From the NCBI GenBank assembly GCA_050012355.1, contig JBEKHI010000171.1, forward strand, positions 1 through 15,921: a stretch of 15,921 bases of DNA, written 5' to 3'. Below the pieces are notes generated by a model. The model was not told where the DNA came from and made no database searches. It was given only the letters and a program-made list of their open reading frames with translations. The stretch comes from JBEKHI01 sp050012355 (GTDB taxonomy: Bacteria > Actinomycetota > Actinomycetes > Streptosporangiales > Streptosporangiaceae). The translations under genes were made by a program, and so were the position numbers. Each line of letters begins with the position of its first letter. Position 1 is the stretch's first letter. Of the stretch, positions 7,394 through 14,061 are shown in pieces.

Positions 7394-8426
7394 ATGGCAC
7401 GCGACCTGTCTGTCGAACCGTTCCGGGCGCTCCTGGACCCTGAGGCGCTAGCAGAGCTGCGGGACCGGCTCAGCCGCCGTCGGCTGCTCCCGGCGGACAC
7501 CGACGGGTGGGAGCGGGGCGTGCCGCGGCGCTGGCTCGCTGAACTGCTCGCCGACTGGCTGGCCTTCGACTTCACCGGGTTCCAAGCGCAGCTGGACGAG
7601 CTGACCCACCTGCGCGTGCACGTCGAGGGGCAATCGGTGCACCTAGTGCACGCGCCCGGGGTGGGCCCGGACCCGCTGCCGCTAGTGCTGACGCACGGCT
7701 GGCCCGGCTCCTTCTGCGAGCATCTGCGGTTGCTGCCGCTACTAACCGACCCGGCCGCCCATGGTGGTGACCCGGCCGACGCTTTCACCGTCGTCGTGCC
7801 GTCGCTGCCGGGGTTCGGTTTCTCGGCGTCGCCTCTGCCCGGCGGGCTGACCGCCGAAGCGGTCGCGGGGCTGTGGCACCCGATCATGACCGAGGGGCTG
7901 GGGTATCCGCGCTACGCCGCGCACGGCAGCGACCTGGGGGCCGGGGTCACCGCGCGGCTGGCCCGCTCCCACCCCGACGCGGTCGCCGGCATCCACCTGG
8001 CCACGCCGGGACTGCCCGCGCCGCCGCGGCCCTGGACGCCGACCGAGCAGGCATACGTCACCGAGGTCCACCGGCAGCGGACAGCCCGCCTTCGACCGGG
8101 ATCTGCTGCTGGGCACGCTGACCCTCTACTGGGCCACCGGCACCGCCGCGTCCTCGCTGCTGCCCTACTGGGCGGCCAGCCACACGCCCGGCAACGCGCT
8201 GCCTGCCGGGGACCCGCCGCCAGTGCCCACCACGGTCAGCGTCTTCGGCGGCGAACGCGTCCCGTTCCCCAAGCCACCCCGGGAACTCGCCGAGCGCTTC
8301 TTCACGCTCACCGGCTGGCACGAGCACGACCGTGGAGGCCACTTCCCGGCAGTCGCCGAGCCCCGCCTGCTGGCCGAGACCCTCCGCGACACCTTCCGTC
8401 CGCTGCGCCGGCCGAACCAGGCCTAG
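7394..8426 (+). pseudogene. Epoxide hydrolase (EHN family), internal deletion with frameshift
   Basis: The N-terminal two-thirds reads as an alpha/beta-hydrolase of the EHN-type epoxide hydrolase family from ATG 7394: an EHN-like start with aromatic/basic residues, the oxyanion motif HGWPGS (His at 7694), PSLPGFGFS, and GSDLG with the nucleophile Asp at 7931-7933. After YVTEVH (about 8070) this frame turns into Arg/Ala-rich nonsense that runs to 8590. The correct C-terminus continues in the next frame from about 8085: FDRDLLLGTLTLYWATGT, then VFGGERVPF and RGGHFPAV with the catalytic His at 8340-8342, stop TAG 8424-8426. From memory of the family, about 40-50 residues of the cap/linker are missing at the junction. 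The gene therefore seems to have lost a segment of length not divisible by three. A sequencing error alone would not explain the missing residues. Confidence 0.8.
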
Positions 8427-8455
8427 CAAGCCTTCCGTCCGTCTCCTACCCGCTG

Positions 8456-8504
8456 TCGATGACCCATTGCTGGCGCTGGGACGCCATCGATGACCCATCG
8501 CTGG
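8456..8504. repeat. Pair of 18-bp direct repeats upstream of the dehydratase
   Basis: TCGATGACCCATTGCTGG at 8456-8473 recurs as TCGATGACCCATCGCTGG at 8487-8504, one mismatch, start-to-start distance 31 bp (about three helical turns). They lie 83-131 bp upstream of the dehydratase start in a gene-free 160-bp stretch, a plausible place for tandem binding sites of a regulator. No regulator is identified. Confidence 0.6.
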
Positions 8505-8550
8505 GGTCGCCTACCAGGGACGGAGCGCGGAACGACCTCGTTTTACCCTC

Positions 8551-8560
8551 TTTTGCAAAA
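8551..8560. promoter_or_regulatory. TTTTGCAAAA palindrome in dehydratase promoter region
   Basis: A perfect 10-bp A/T-rich palindrome stands out in high-GC DNA 26 bp before the dehydratase ATG. TTGCAA within it could serve as a -35 box with TACTAA (8574-8579) as a poor -10, spacing 15 bp; alternatively it is an operator. The dehydratase RBS (AAGG at 8578-8581) follows directly. Confidence 0.4.
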
Positions 8561-8586
8561 CGACGGGCGGTGCTACTAAGGGACAT

Positions 8587-10302
8587 ATGACGCAAACCGA
8601 GCGACGTAGCGCCCAGTGGTTCGGAGCCTCCGGGCGCGGCGGCATGACGTACCGCGGCTGGATGCGCAGCCAGGGATTCACCCCGGAGGTGTTCGACGGC
8701 AGACCGGTGATCGGGATAGCGACCGCCTGGTCCGAGCTGGCACCGTGCAATGTTCACTTGCACCGGGTCGCGGAGTCGGTCAAGCGCGGAGTATGGCAGT
8801 CGGGCGGCTTCCCGCTGGAGTTCCCGGTGATGGCCCTCGGCGAGACGCTGCTGCGGCCCACCGCGATGCTGTACCGGAACCTGCTGGCCATGGAGGCCGA
8901 GGAGCTGTTCCGCGCCAACCCGCTGGACGGCGTCGTCTTGCTATCGGGTTGCGACAAGACGACGCCCGGTCTGCTGATGGCGGCCTCAAGCACCGACCTT
9001 CCGGCGGTCATGGTGACCGGCGGGCCGATGCTGAACGGCAAGTACCGCGGCCAGGACATCGGCTCGGGGACAGGGGTGTGGCGGCTGGAAGAGGACCTGG
9101 TCGCGGGCCGGATCACCCAGGCCGAGTGCGAGTTCGCCGAGGGCTGCATGGCCCGGTCCAACGGGCACTGCATGACGATGGGCACCGCGTCGACGATGGC
9201 GTCGCTCGCTGAGGCGCTGGGGATGCAGCTGCCGTACTCGGCGACCTGGCCAGCCACCGACGCGCGCCGCTATGAGACCGCTCAGCGGGCCGGGCAGGTG
9301 ATCGTGGACCTCGTCGAACAAGACCTGCGCCCGTCGGCGATCATGACCAGGGCGGCGTTCGAGAACGCGATCCGGGTGAACGCCGCGATCGGCGGCTCGA
9401 CCAACGCGGTGATCCACCTGCTGGCGATCGCCGGACGGCTCGGTGTGCCGTTGAGCATCGATGACTTCGACGTCATCGCCCGTGACATCCCGACCCTGGT
9501 CAACCTGCAGCCGTCCGGCGAGTACCTGATGGAGGACTTCTGCTACGCCGGGGGCCTGCCCGTCGTCATGCGCGAGCTCGGCGACCTGCTGCACGGCGAC
9601 GCGGTCACCGTCACCGGGCGCACCGTCGCGGACAACGTGGCGGACGCGGAATGCTGGAACAGGTCAGTCATTCACGCCCTCGAAGACCCGTTCCAGCCGA
9701 CCGGATCCGGCACCGCGGTGCTGCGCGGCAACCTGGCGCCGGACGGCGCGGTGCTCAAGCAGTCCGCGGCCTCACCGCAGTTGCTCAAGCACCGGGGCCA
9801 GGCCGTGGTCTTCGACTCCCCCGAGGCGTATCACGCGGTCGTCGGGGACCTGGACATCTCCGAGGACTCGGTGCTGGTAATCCGTTACTGCGGGCCGCGT
9901 GGCTACCCCGGCATGCCTGAGGTCGCCAACGTTCCGCTGCCGAGAAAGCTGCTGGTCCGCGGGATCCGCGATATGGTCCGGATCTGCGACGGCCGGATGT
10001 CGGGCACCGCTTATGGCACCGTGGTGCTGCATGTCGCGCCGGAAGCCGCCGCGGGCGGACCGCTGGCACTCGTCGAGACCGGCGACTGGATCACCCTCGA
10101 CGTCCCCGCGCGCACCCTGACGCTGGAGGTCCCCGAGGACGAGCTAGCCCGCCGCCGCGAAGCCTGGAATCCGCCGACTCCGGCCGCCACCCGCGGCTGG
10201 ACCCGCCTGTACACCGATCACGTCCAGCAGGCCGACACCGGCGCCGACCTAGACTTCCTCATCGGCGGCAGCGGCTCTGAGGTCCCACGTCAGTCGCACT
10301 GA
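8587..10302 (+). CDS. IlvD/Edd-family dehydratase, sugar-acid (arabonate/xylonate) type
   Basis: A 571-residue protein from ATG 8587, preceded by AAGGGA at 8578-8583. It belongs to the [Fe-S] IlvD/Edd family, which removes water from 2,3-dihydroxy acids or aldonic acids to give 2-keto(-3-deoxy) acids in the cytoplasm. Conserved features: APCNVH (Cys54), SGCDKTTPG (Cys122, with the Asp/Lys Mg2+ site next to it), NGHCMTMGTASTMAS (Cys195), NAAIGGSTNAVIHLLAIAGR, SGEYLMEDFCYAGGLP and GRMSGTAYGT with the catalytic Ser. The three Cys would bind the cluster. The start RRSAQWFG...WMRSQG and GGPMLNGKYRGQDIGSGT follow the L-arabonate/D-xylonate branch more than amino-acid biosynthetic IlvD. No aldolase, kinase or transporter of such a pathway is adjacent, so the substrate is not proven. 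It is a single-gene unit between an upstream repeat region and a downstream 40-bp palindrome. Confidence 0.9.
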   Translation: MTQTERRSAQWFGASGRGGMTYRGWMRSQGFTPEVFDGRPVIGIATAWSELAPCNVHLHRVAESVKRGVWQSGGFPLEFPVMALGETLLRPTAMLYRNLLAMEAEELFRANPLDGVVLLSGCDKTTPGLLMAASSTDLPAVMVTGGPMLNGKYRGQDIGSGTGVWRLEEDLVAGRITQAECEFAEGCMARSNGHCMTMGTASTMASLAEALGMQLPYSATWPATDARRYETAQRAGQVIVDLVEQDLRPSAIMTRAAFENAIRVNAAIGGSTNAVIHLLAIAGRLGVPLSIDDFDVIARDIPTLVNLQPSGEYLMEDFCYAGGLPVVMRELGDLLHGDAVTVTGRTVADNVADAECWNRSVIHALEDPFQPTGSGTAVLRGNLAPDGAVLKQSAASPQLLKHRGQAVVFDSPEAYHAVVGDLDISEDSVLVIRYCGPRGYPGMPEVANVPLPRKLLVRGIRDMVRICDGRMSGTAYGTVVLHVAPEAAAGGPLALVETGDWITLDVPARTLTLEVPEDELARRREAWNPPTPAATRGWTRLYTDHVQQADTGADLDFLIGGSGSEVPRQSH

Positions 10303-10312
10303 CCTGTATCGA

Positions 10313-10352
10313 CGAGCACCCATTAAAGTGATATCACATTAATAGGTGCTCG
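10313..10352. terminator. 40-bp near-perfect palindrome after the dehydratase gene
   Basis: Eighteen of twenty base pairs match around a centre at 10332/10333: outer arms CGAGCACC/GGTGCTCG, middle ATTAA/TTAAT, inner GTGATATCAC, interrupted only by C-A (10321/10344) and A-A (10327/10338). It starts 10 bp after the dehydratase stop, so an RNA hairpin terminator is likely, although no U tract follows. Its very A/T-rich core and location before the next ribosome binding site would equally fit a large operator with an embedded promoter (TAAAGT at 10324-10329). Confidence 0.6.
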
Positions 10353-10376
10353 GGTCGTCGGCACCAAGACCTCCCG

Positions 10377-10383
10377 AAGGAGG
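10377..10383 (+). promoter_or_regulatory. Perfect Shine-Dalgarno AAGGAGG before a 3-codon frame
   Basis: AAGGAGG is the best ribosome binding site in the window, 7 nt before ATG 10391. That ATG opens only Met-Asn-Ala and then TAA (10400-10402). The site therefore marks the original start of the decayed membrane-protein gene described next rather than a functional three-residue peptide. Confidence 0.7.
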
Positions 10384-10390
10384 CATCCCG

Positions 10391-10620
10391 ATGAACGCCT
10401 AATCGCGCCATATGAGTACCGCCACCTCCGCTTCTTTGGGTCCGCCCACATCGCTGGCGGCGCTGTCGCGGCCGCCGCGGGCTTCATCTACCTCTCATAC
10501 GAAGCCTACGGATGGGCCGCCTTCTTCCTGGTTATCGCGGCGCTGAACCTCTCGGGTGGCTCCCGGTACCTCAATGTCGCGCGTTCCGCACCGGCCCGAG
10601 CCTTAGCCGGTGAGCACCCG
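10391..10620 (+). pseudogene. Frameshifted small membrane protein gene
   Basis: Directly after the ATG-AAC-GCC-TAA stub, another frame beginning at 10402 reads as a convincing small membrane protein: IAPYEYRHLRFFGSAHIAGG, then two hydrophobic segments around AVAAAAGFIYLSY and GWAAFFLVIAALNL, a short GG loop and a basic end (RYLNVARSAPAR). That frame has no ATG, GTG or TTG start between its upstream stop (10324-10326) and the hydrophobic part. A net one-base loss in the TAA region (for example an original Tyr codon) would join the SD/ATG to it. The frame then runs on to TAG 10720-10722, antisense to the end of pucR, so the original stop also seems lost. From memory, many actinomycetes carry 65-75-residue proteins with a similar AYGWAAFFL...ALNL pattern and unknown function. 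The end coordinate is approximate. Confidence 0.6.
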
Positions 10621-11781
10621 CTAGCCGGCCAGCAGCTTCCTGGTACGCAGCGCCACCTGGAGCTCGAACCGCATGTCCGGATCACGCAGCTGGTCACCGA
10701 ACAGCTCGTAAATGCGCCGTAGCCGGTACCGCACCGTCTGCGGGTGGACATGCACCTGATGCGCCACCTCGGCGGCGTTCTCGCCAAGCTGCAGCCAGGC
10801 CAGCAGCGTCTCCGCGACCCGGTCCCGCTGCGCGGGCCGCAGCCGGGCCAGCGGCGCGAGCCGGGCCGCCCGCAGCATCCCGCCCAGGTCCTCGTCGGCG
10901 AAGATCAACAGCGTCGACAGGTGCTGATCGCAGCGAACGGGCGCACCGGTCGTCGCGATCACGCCGCTGCGGGCAAGGGTGAGCGCTTGCCGCGCCCACC
11001 GCAGGGACGTCGCGGCGCGGGACAGCGGGACGGCTGGACCAACAGCCGCCGTGATGCCCGGTAGCGCCCGGTCGATCGCCGCCGCCCGCCCCGGCCCGGA
11101 TGGATCGGGGACGATCAGGCGCGGCTCGGGCGAGGTCCAGTCCGCCAGTACATCGGGCGGCAACGCGTGCCCCGGCGAAGACGACGACGCGGGCGCGTCA
11201 AGCACCACCACCGCTACCTGGGCGGGTAGCGGCCAGCCAGCCACCTGGGCGTCAGCGATGAGCTCCGGCCCGGCCTGCGGCTCGGCGAGGATCGTGGCGA
11301 CCAGGCGGCGGCGAGGGTTCTCCCCGATCTGGGTGGTTGCCTCCGCGTATCCCTTGGCACACGCGGCCGCAAGCTCATCCAGGTACCCGAAGATGGCCTC
11401 GCCGACCCGGGTCAGTTCCCGCGTGTCGAGTTCGGCGTCCGCCTCGCAAAGCCAGCGCCAGGCACATCGGGCTCCCAGCCGGAGCGCGTTCTGCAACGCG
11501 TCCAAGGGGCGGCCTTCACGGGCCGCCGCGTACCCGAGTGCCCGGAACTCCGCCGCGATGACCTCCACCGACGTCTCCGGCTGCGTGATATGCGCGATGA
11601 ACCCGGCAACCACGTGGGTAACCGCTTCGGTGAGCCACTGCTGATAGTCCGGGCGTTCCGCACTCGCGTATTCCGGCACCCCACGCCCGATGACCTCGAC
11701 CATCTCGGGAATGGCGTCGCCCAGCCGCGCCCGCACCGCGGCGACGGTCTCTGCTCGGGAGACCCTCACAAGCTCCTGCAC
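10621..11781 (-). CDS. PucR-family transcriptional regulator
   Basis: A 386-residue protein from GTG 11781, with GGTGAG 5 nt upstream; a second in-frame GTG at 11769 is possible. The N-terminal 160 residues are helical and resemble the RsbRD/sensor-type N-terminus (EYASAERPDYQQWLTEAV, EGRPLDALQNALRLGA). The middle, about residues 160-300, corresponds to the degenerate GGDEF-like/CdaR region. The C-terminus is the PucR helix-turn-helix: LAWLQLGENAAEVAHQVHV followed by HPQTVRYRLRRIYELFGDQL and a final helix ending RTRKLLAG. Such regulators control purine, sugar-acid or amino-acid catabolism in response to metabolites. It is divergent from the lipase across 171 bp that contain operator-like inverted repeats, so autoregulation or control of the lipase is plausible. 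It is transcribed toward the dehydratase. The effector is unknown. Confidence 0.88.
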   Translation of the reverse strand: MQELVRVSRAETVAAVRARLGDAIPEMVEVIGRGVPEYASAERPDYQQWLTEAVTHVVAGFIAHITQPETSVEVIAAEFRALGYAAAREGRPLDALQNALRLGARCAWRWLCEADAELDTRELTRVGEAIFGYLDELAAACAKGYAEATTQIGENPRRRLVATILAEPQAGPELIADAQVAGWPLPAQVAVVVLDAPASSSSPGHALPPDVLADWTSPEPRLIVPDPSGPGRAAAIDRALPGITAAVGPAVPLSRAATSLRWARQALTLARSGVIATTGAPVRCDQHLSTLLIFADEDLGGMLRAARLAPLARLRPAQRDRVAETLLAWLQLGENAAEVAHQVHVHPQTVRYRLRRIYELFGDQLRDPDMRFELQVALRTRKLLAG

Positions 11782-11821
11782 GACAGCTCACCGCCTGGAC
11801 GTTCGTTCCGCCCCGCGACCT

Positions 11822-11850
11822 GGTTAACCCATAGGTTACCAGCAGGTAAC
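11822..11850. promoter_or_regulatory. Overlapping inverted repeats in the pucR-lipase intergenic region
   Basis: Three related half-sites follow each other: GGTTAACC (11822-11829, itself a palindrome), GGTTACC (11834-11840) and GGTAAC (11845-11850). GTTACC at 11835-11840 and GGTAAC at 11845-11850 form a perfect 6-bp inverted repeat around AGCA; TAACC and GGTTA flank CATA. Located about 40-70 bp upstream of the pucR start, the cluster looks like an operator, most simply for PucR itself. Binding is inferred. Confidence 0.5.
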
Positions 11851-11878
11851 TTTCGCGTCACGCCCCTGTTTTGTCGAG

Positions 11879-11889
11879 AATTGACAATT
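11879..11889. promoter_or_regulatory. AATTGACAATT palindrome containing a consensus -35 TTGACA
   Basis: AATTG-A-CAATT is an 11-bp palindrome in high-GC DNA. TTGACA at 11881-11886 is a consensus -35 toward the lipase, but no good -10 lies 16-18 bp downstream; the nearest TANNNT element is TACGGT at 11934-11939, 14 bp before the lipase ATG. On the minus strand TTGTCA is a weaker -35 toward pucR. It may be a promoter element or an operator. Confidence 0.35.
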
Positions 11890-11952
11890 TCCGGCGGCTA
11901 CTCGTTGCGTCAGCACATAACGCCACGGCTCGTTACGGTGTGTAATGCTGGC

Positions 11953-12915
11953 ATGCACAAGTTTTCTGCCTTCAGGTTCCTGTCCGCGACCGCTGTCGCG
12001 GCCGCGCTCGCAGGCCTGGCGCTCGTGGTGGCCCCGGCCAACGCGGCCCGCGCGCAGACCACGCTCCCGGTCAACTGGGACTTCGCGGCCGGCGCTCTCC
12101 TCACCTTCAACTCTCCCGACACTCCGCCACCGGGTGCCGACAACTGGAGCTGCGAGCCGACGGCGACTCATCCCTATCCAGTCGTCCTGGTGAACGGCAC
12201 GTTCGCGAACGAGGACGACAACTGGCAGGCAGCGTCCCCGCTGCTGGTCAACAACGGCTACTGCGTCTTCACCTTCAACTACGGCGGGACTGGCGACTTC
12301 ACCTCAACCGGCGACATCGCCGCCTCCGCGGGTGAGCTGGCCACGTTCGTCAGCCAGGTACTGGCCTCGACTGGGGCAACAAAGGTCGACCTGGTCGGCC
12401 ACTCCCAGGGCGGCATGATGCCGCGGTACTACCTGAAGTTCCTCGGCGGTGCCCAGTACGTGAACACGCTGGTCGCGCTCGCGCCCAGCAATCACGGCAC
12501 CACTCTCGATGGCCTGACCAACCTGGTGACCGCGTTCGGCGCGGCTGGCCTGGTGAACAGCGCGCTCAATGCCGACTGCACGGCCTGCGTCGAGCAGGAG
12601 GCCGGCTCGGCGTTCCTCACCAACCTCAACGCGGGCGGCGACACGGTCGCCGGCGTGAACTACACGGTCATCGAGTCGATCTACGACGAGGTCGTCACGC
12701 CCTACACGTCGGCGTTCCTGTCCGGCTCCAACGTCACGAACATCACCTTGCAGAACCAGTGCCCGCTGGATCTGACCGATCACCTGGAGATCGCCGCCGA
12801 CCCGGTGGCACTCGCGGACGTGCTGAACGCGCTCGATCCGGCCGACCCGGTGCAGGTCCCCTGCCTGACCGTGCTCCCCATCACCGGCCCCGTCGGTCCG
12901 GTGCCGTCCTTCTAG
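11953..12915 (+). CDS. Secreted alpha/beta-hydrolase lipase/esterase
   Basis: A 320-residue exported hydrolase. The start ATG 11953 gives a clean signal peptide: MHK, a hydrophobic core (AVAAALAGLALVVAPANA) and an Ala-rich cleavage region near residues 31-35. The mature enzyme shows YPVVLVNGTF before the oxyanion hole, nucleophile elbow VGHSQGG (Ser151), ALAPSNHGTT after it, the likely acid Asp245 in IYDEVVTPY, and His277 in DHLEIAADP. Six Cys (67, 104, 209, 212, 270, 304) suit three disulfides, as in extracellular actinobacterial triacylglycerol lipases of the LipA/lipase class 2 group. It cleaves ester bonds of lipids or fatty-acid esters outside the cell. The frame is open further upstream but that part is antisense to pucR. 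No clear SD is seen. It is followed by a large hairpin and is monocistronic. Confidence 0.9.
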   Translation: MHKFSAFRFLSATAVAAALAGLALVVAPANAARAQTTLPVNWDFAAGALLTFNSPDTPPPGADNWSCEPTATHPYPVVLVNGTFANEDDNWQAASPLLVNNGYCVFTFNYGGTGDFTSTGDIAASAGELATFVSQVLASTGATKVDLVGHSQGGMMPRYYLKFLGGAQYVNTLVALAPSNHGTTLDGLTNLVTAFGAAGLVNSALNADCTACVEQEAGSAFLTNLNAGGDTVAGVNYTVIESIYDEVVTPYTSAFLSGSNVTNITLQNQCPLDLTDHLEIAADPVALADVLNALDPADPVQVPCLTVLPITGPVGPVPSF

Positions 12916-12928
12916 GCTCCAGTTCCCG

Positions 12929-12978
12929 GTGACCCCGGTGCCGCCTGTTTTCGAGATAAACGGACGGACCGGGGTCAC
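12929..12978. terminator. Large bidirectional hairpin between lipase and kinase genes
   Basis: An 11-bp perfect stem, GTGACCCCGGT (12929-12939) and ACCGGGGTCAC (12968-12978), encloses a second stem of ten pairs with one mismatch and one G-T wobble (12941-12950 with 12958-12967) and a 7-nt loop. It starts 14 bp after the lipase stop and covers the TGA of the convergent kinase gene (12975-12977). It should act as a shared terminator in both directions. Confidence 0.75.
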
Positions 12979-13949
12979 GACGCGGTCAGCTTGCCGACGC
13001 CGGTGAGGGATTCATCGGCGTCGGCGTAGTCGCCGATGCGGAGCATGTTCAGGCCGTTGGCTACCCGCTCGATGAACACCCACTGCCAGATAGCCTCGGG
13101 GTCGGCACCGGCGAGCCGGCCGGCGTGCTGGCATCGACGTGCCATGATCATCCGTGCCTCCGCTGGTTCGCGGCCCGCGAGGCCGTCTTTCAGATTTCGG
13201 ATGATCACGCCCAGTTCCAGGGGAGGCTCAGCGGCGACTCCTTCGGGATCGATGAGGCGAAACCCCCCGGCCTGTCCCGGCGCCTGCAGCAGGTTGAAGG
13301 GATGCGCGTCGCCGTGGACGAGCACCGCCCGGCGTGGGTCGAAGGCGGCCTCCCGCGCGGCGGCATAACGGACGGCTTGTTCCGCGACCGCTTCCGGACA
13401 GGGCCGTCCGAGGTCCTCCCACGCCGAGGCCACGTATTCGCCGAACCAGCGAGCCTTGGCAGCCTCTGTGGGGAACTGCCCGGCCGTCACCGGGCACCAG
13501 CCCCGGGCGGCGGTGCGCACCAGCGTGTCCAGTTGCCGTGACGCGGGCCATCCCAGTCTGGCCAGGGGCTGGCCGAGACGCTCCAGCAGGAAGGCCCGGC
13601 GCGCGTCATCGTAGCGGAGCAGTCGCACGTAGGGATCGCCGCCCGCGAGCTGGAGCGCGGCCAGCTGCTGTTCGAAAGGGACAAAGCCAGCCATGCCCGG
13701 AGGCATCGCGGCCTTCAGGACCACGGGCGTTCCGTCGCGTGCGATCGCTTCGGCGACGTAGGCGGTGTTACCGCCCGCCAGGGCAGCGCCGACGGTCACC
13801 GACCAGTCCGCTTCAAGGCTCGCGATCAGCTCCGGCAGGCTCGCTAGCCAGCTGTACCCGGCTGCCCCCAGCACCCGCAGCGCCGCCGCGAATTGGCTGG
13901 ACACGATAACGGCGCGTGGATCAGAGTCTTCCCAGGGTGAATGTTGCAC
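12975..13949 (-). CDS. APH(6)/hydroxyurea-type phosphotransferase (streptomycin 6-kinase family)
   Basis: A 324-residue kinase from GTG 13949, chosen because a TAAAGT -10 lies 8 bp ahead and the sequence further upstream is Arg/Pro-rich without family similarity; GTG 13904 is an alternative. Features of the aminoglycoside/hydroxyurea antibiotic resistance kinase family: YSWLASLPELIASLEADW, TPVVLKAAMP with the ATP-binding Lys79, LLERLGQPLA, the catalytic loop VLVHGDAHPFNLL (His212, Asp214, Asn219) and FRLIDPEGVAAEPPLELG with the metal-binding Asp234. Members phosphorylate streptomycin at the 6-OH or hydroxyurea and related compounds in the cytoplasm. Actual resistance cannot be inferred from sequence, since many actinomycete members have unknown substrates. 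Convergent with the lipase, and downstream on the same strand of the broken methyltransferase gene. Confidence 0.85.
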   Translation of the reverse strand: MQHSPWEDSDPRAVIVSSQFAAALRVLGAAGYSWLASLPELIASLEADWSVTVGAALAGGNTAYVAEAIARDGTPVVLKAAMPPGMAGFVPFEQQLAALQLAGGDPYVRLLRYDDARRAFLLERLGQPLARLGWPASRQLDTLVRTAARGWCPVTAGQFPTEAAKARWFGEYVASAWEDLGRPCPEAVAEQAVRYAAAREAAFDPRRAVLVHGDAHPFNLLQAPGQAGGFRLIDPEGVAAEPPLELGVIIRNLKDGLAGREPAEARMIMARRCQHAGRLAGADPEAIWQWVFIERVANGLNMLRIGDYADADESLTGVGKLTAS

Positions 13950-13957
13950 ATGTTCCC

Positions 13958-13963
13958 ACTTTA
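13958..13963 (-). promoter_or_regulatory. Candidate -10 TAAAGT for leaderless kinase mRNA
   Basis: On the minus strand TAAAGT ends 8 bp before GTG 13949, a spacing at which transcription would start at or within 1-2 nt of the start codon. A 14-bp perfect palindrome (GCCGCCCGGGCGGC, 13971-13984) sits immediately upstream, where a repressor would cover the -35 region or where the methyltransferase transcript could end. Confidence 0.4.
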
Positions 13964-14061
13964 GAGGCCGGCCGCCCGGGCGGCGAGACCTGGCCCGCGC
14001 GTAACGGGACGGCCTGCGGATCGCGACAGGCAAGTAGCCCAGAAAACTGTCCCAATCTGGT

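Noticed and set aside
11590..11952. N-terminal extension of the lipase
   Set aside because: It overlaps pucR in antisense and would bury the obvious signal peptide that starts at ATG 11953.
13950..14033. 28-residue N-terminal extension of the kinase from the upstream start at 14033
   Set aside because: The added segment is Arg/Pro-rich without family similarity, includes the GC palindrome 13971-13984 and the TAAAGT element, and is better explained as promoter DNA.
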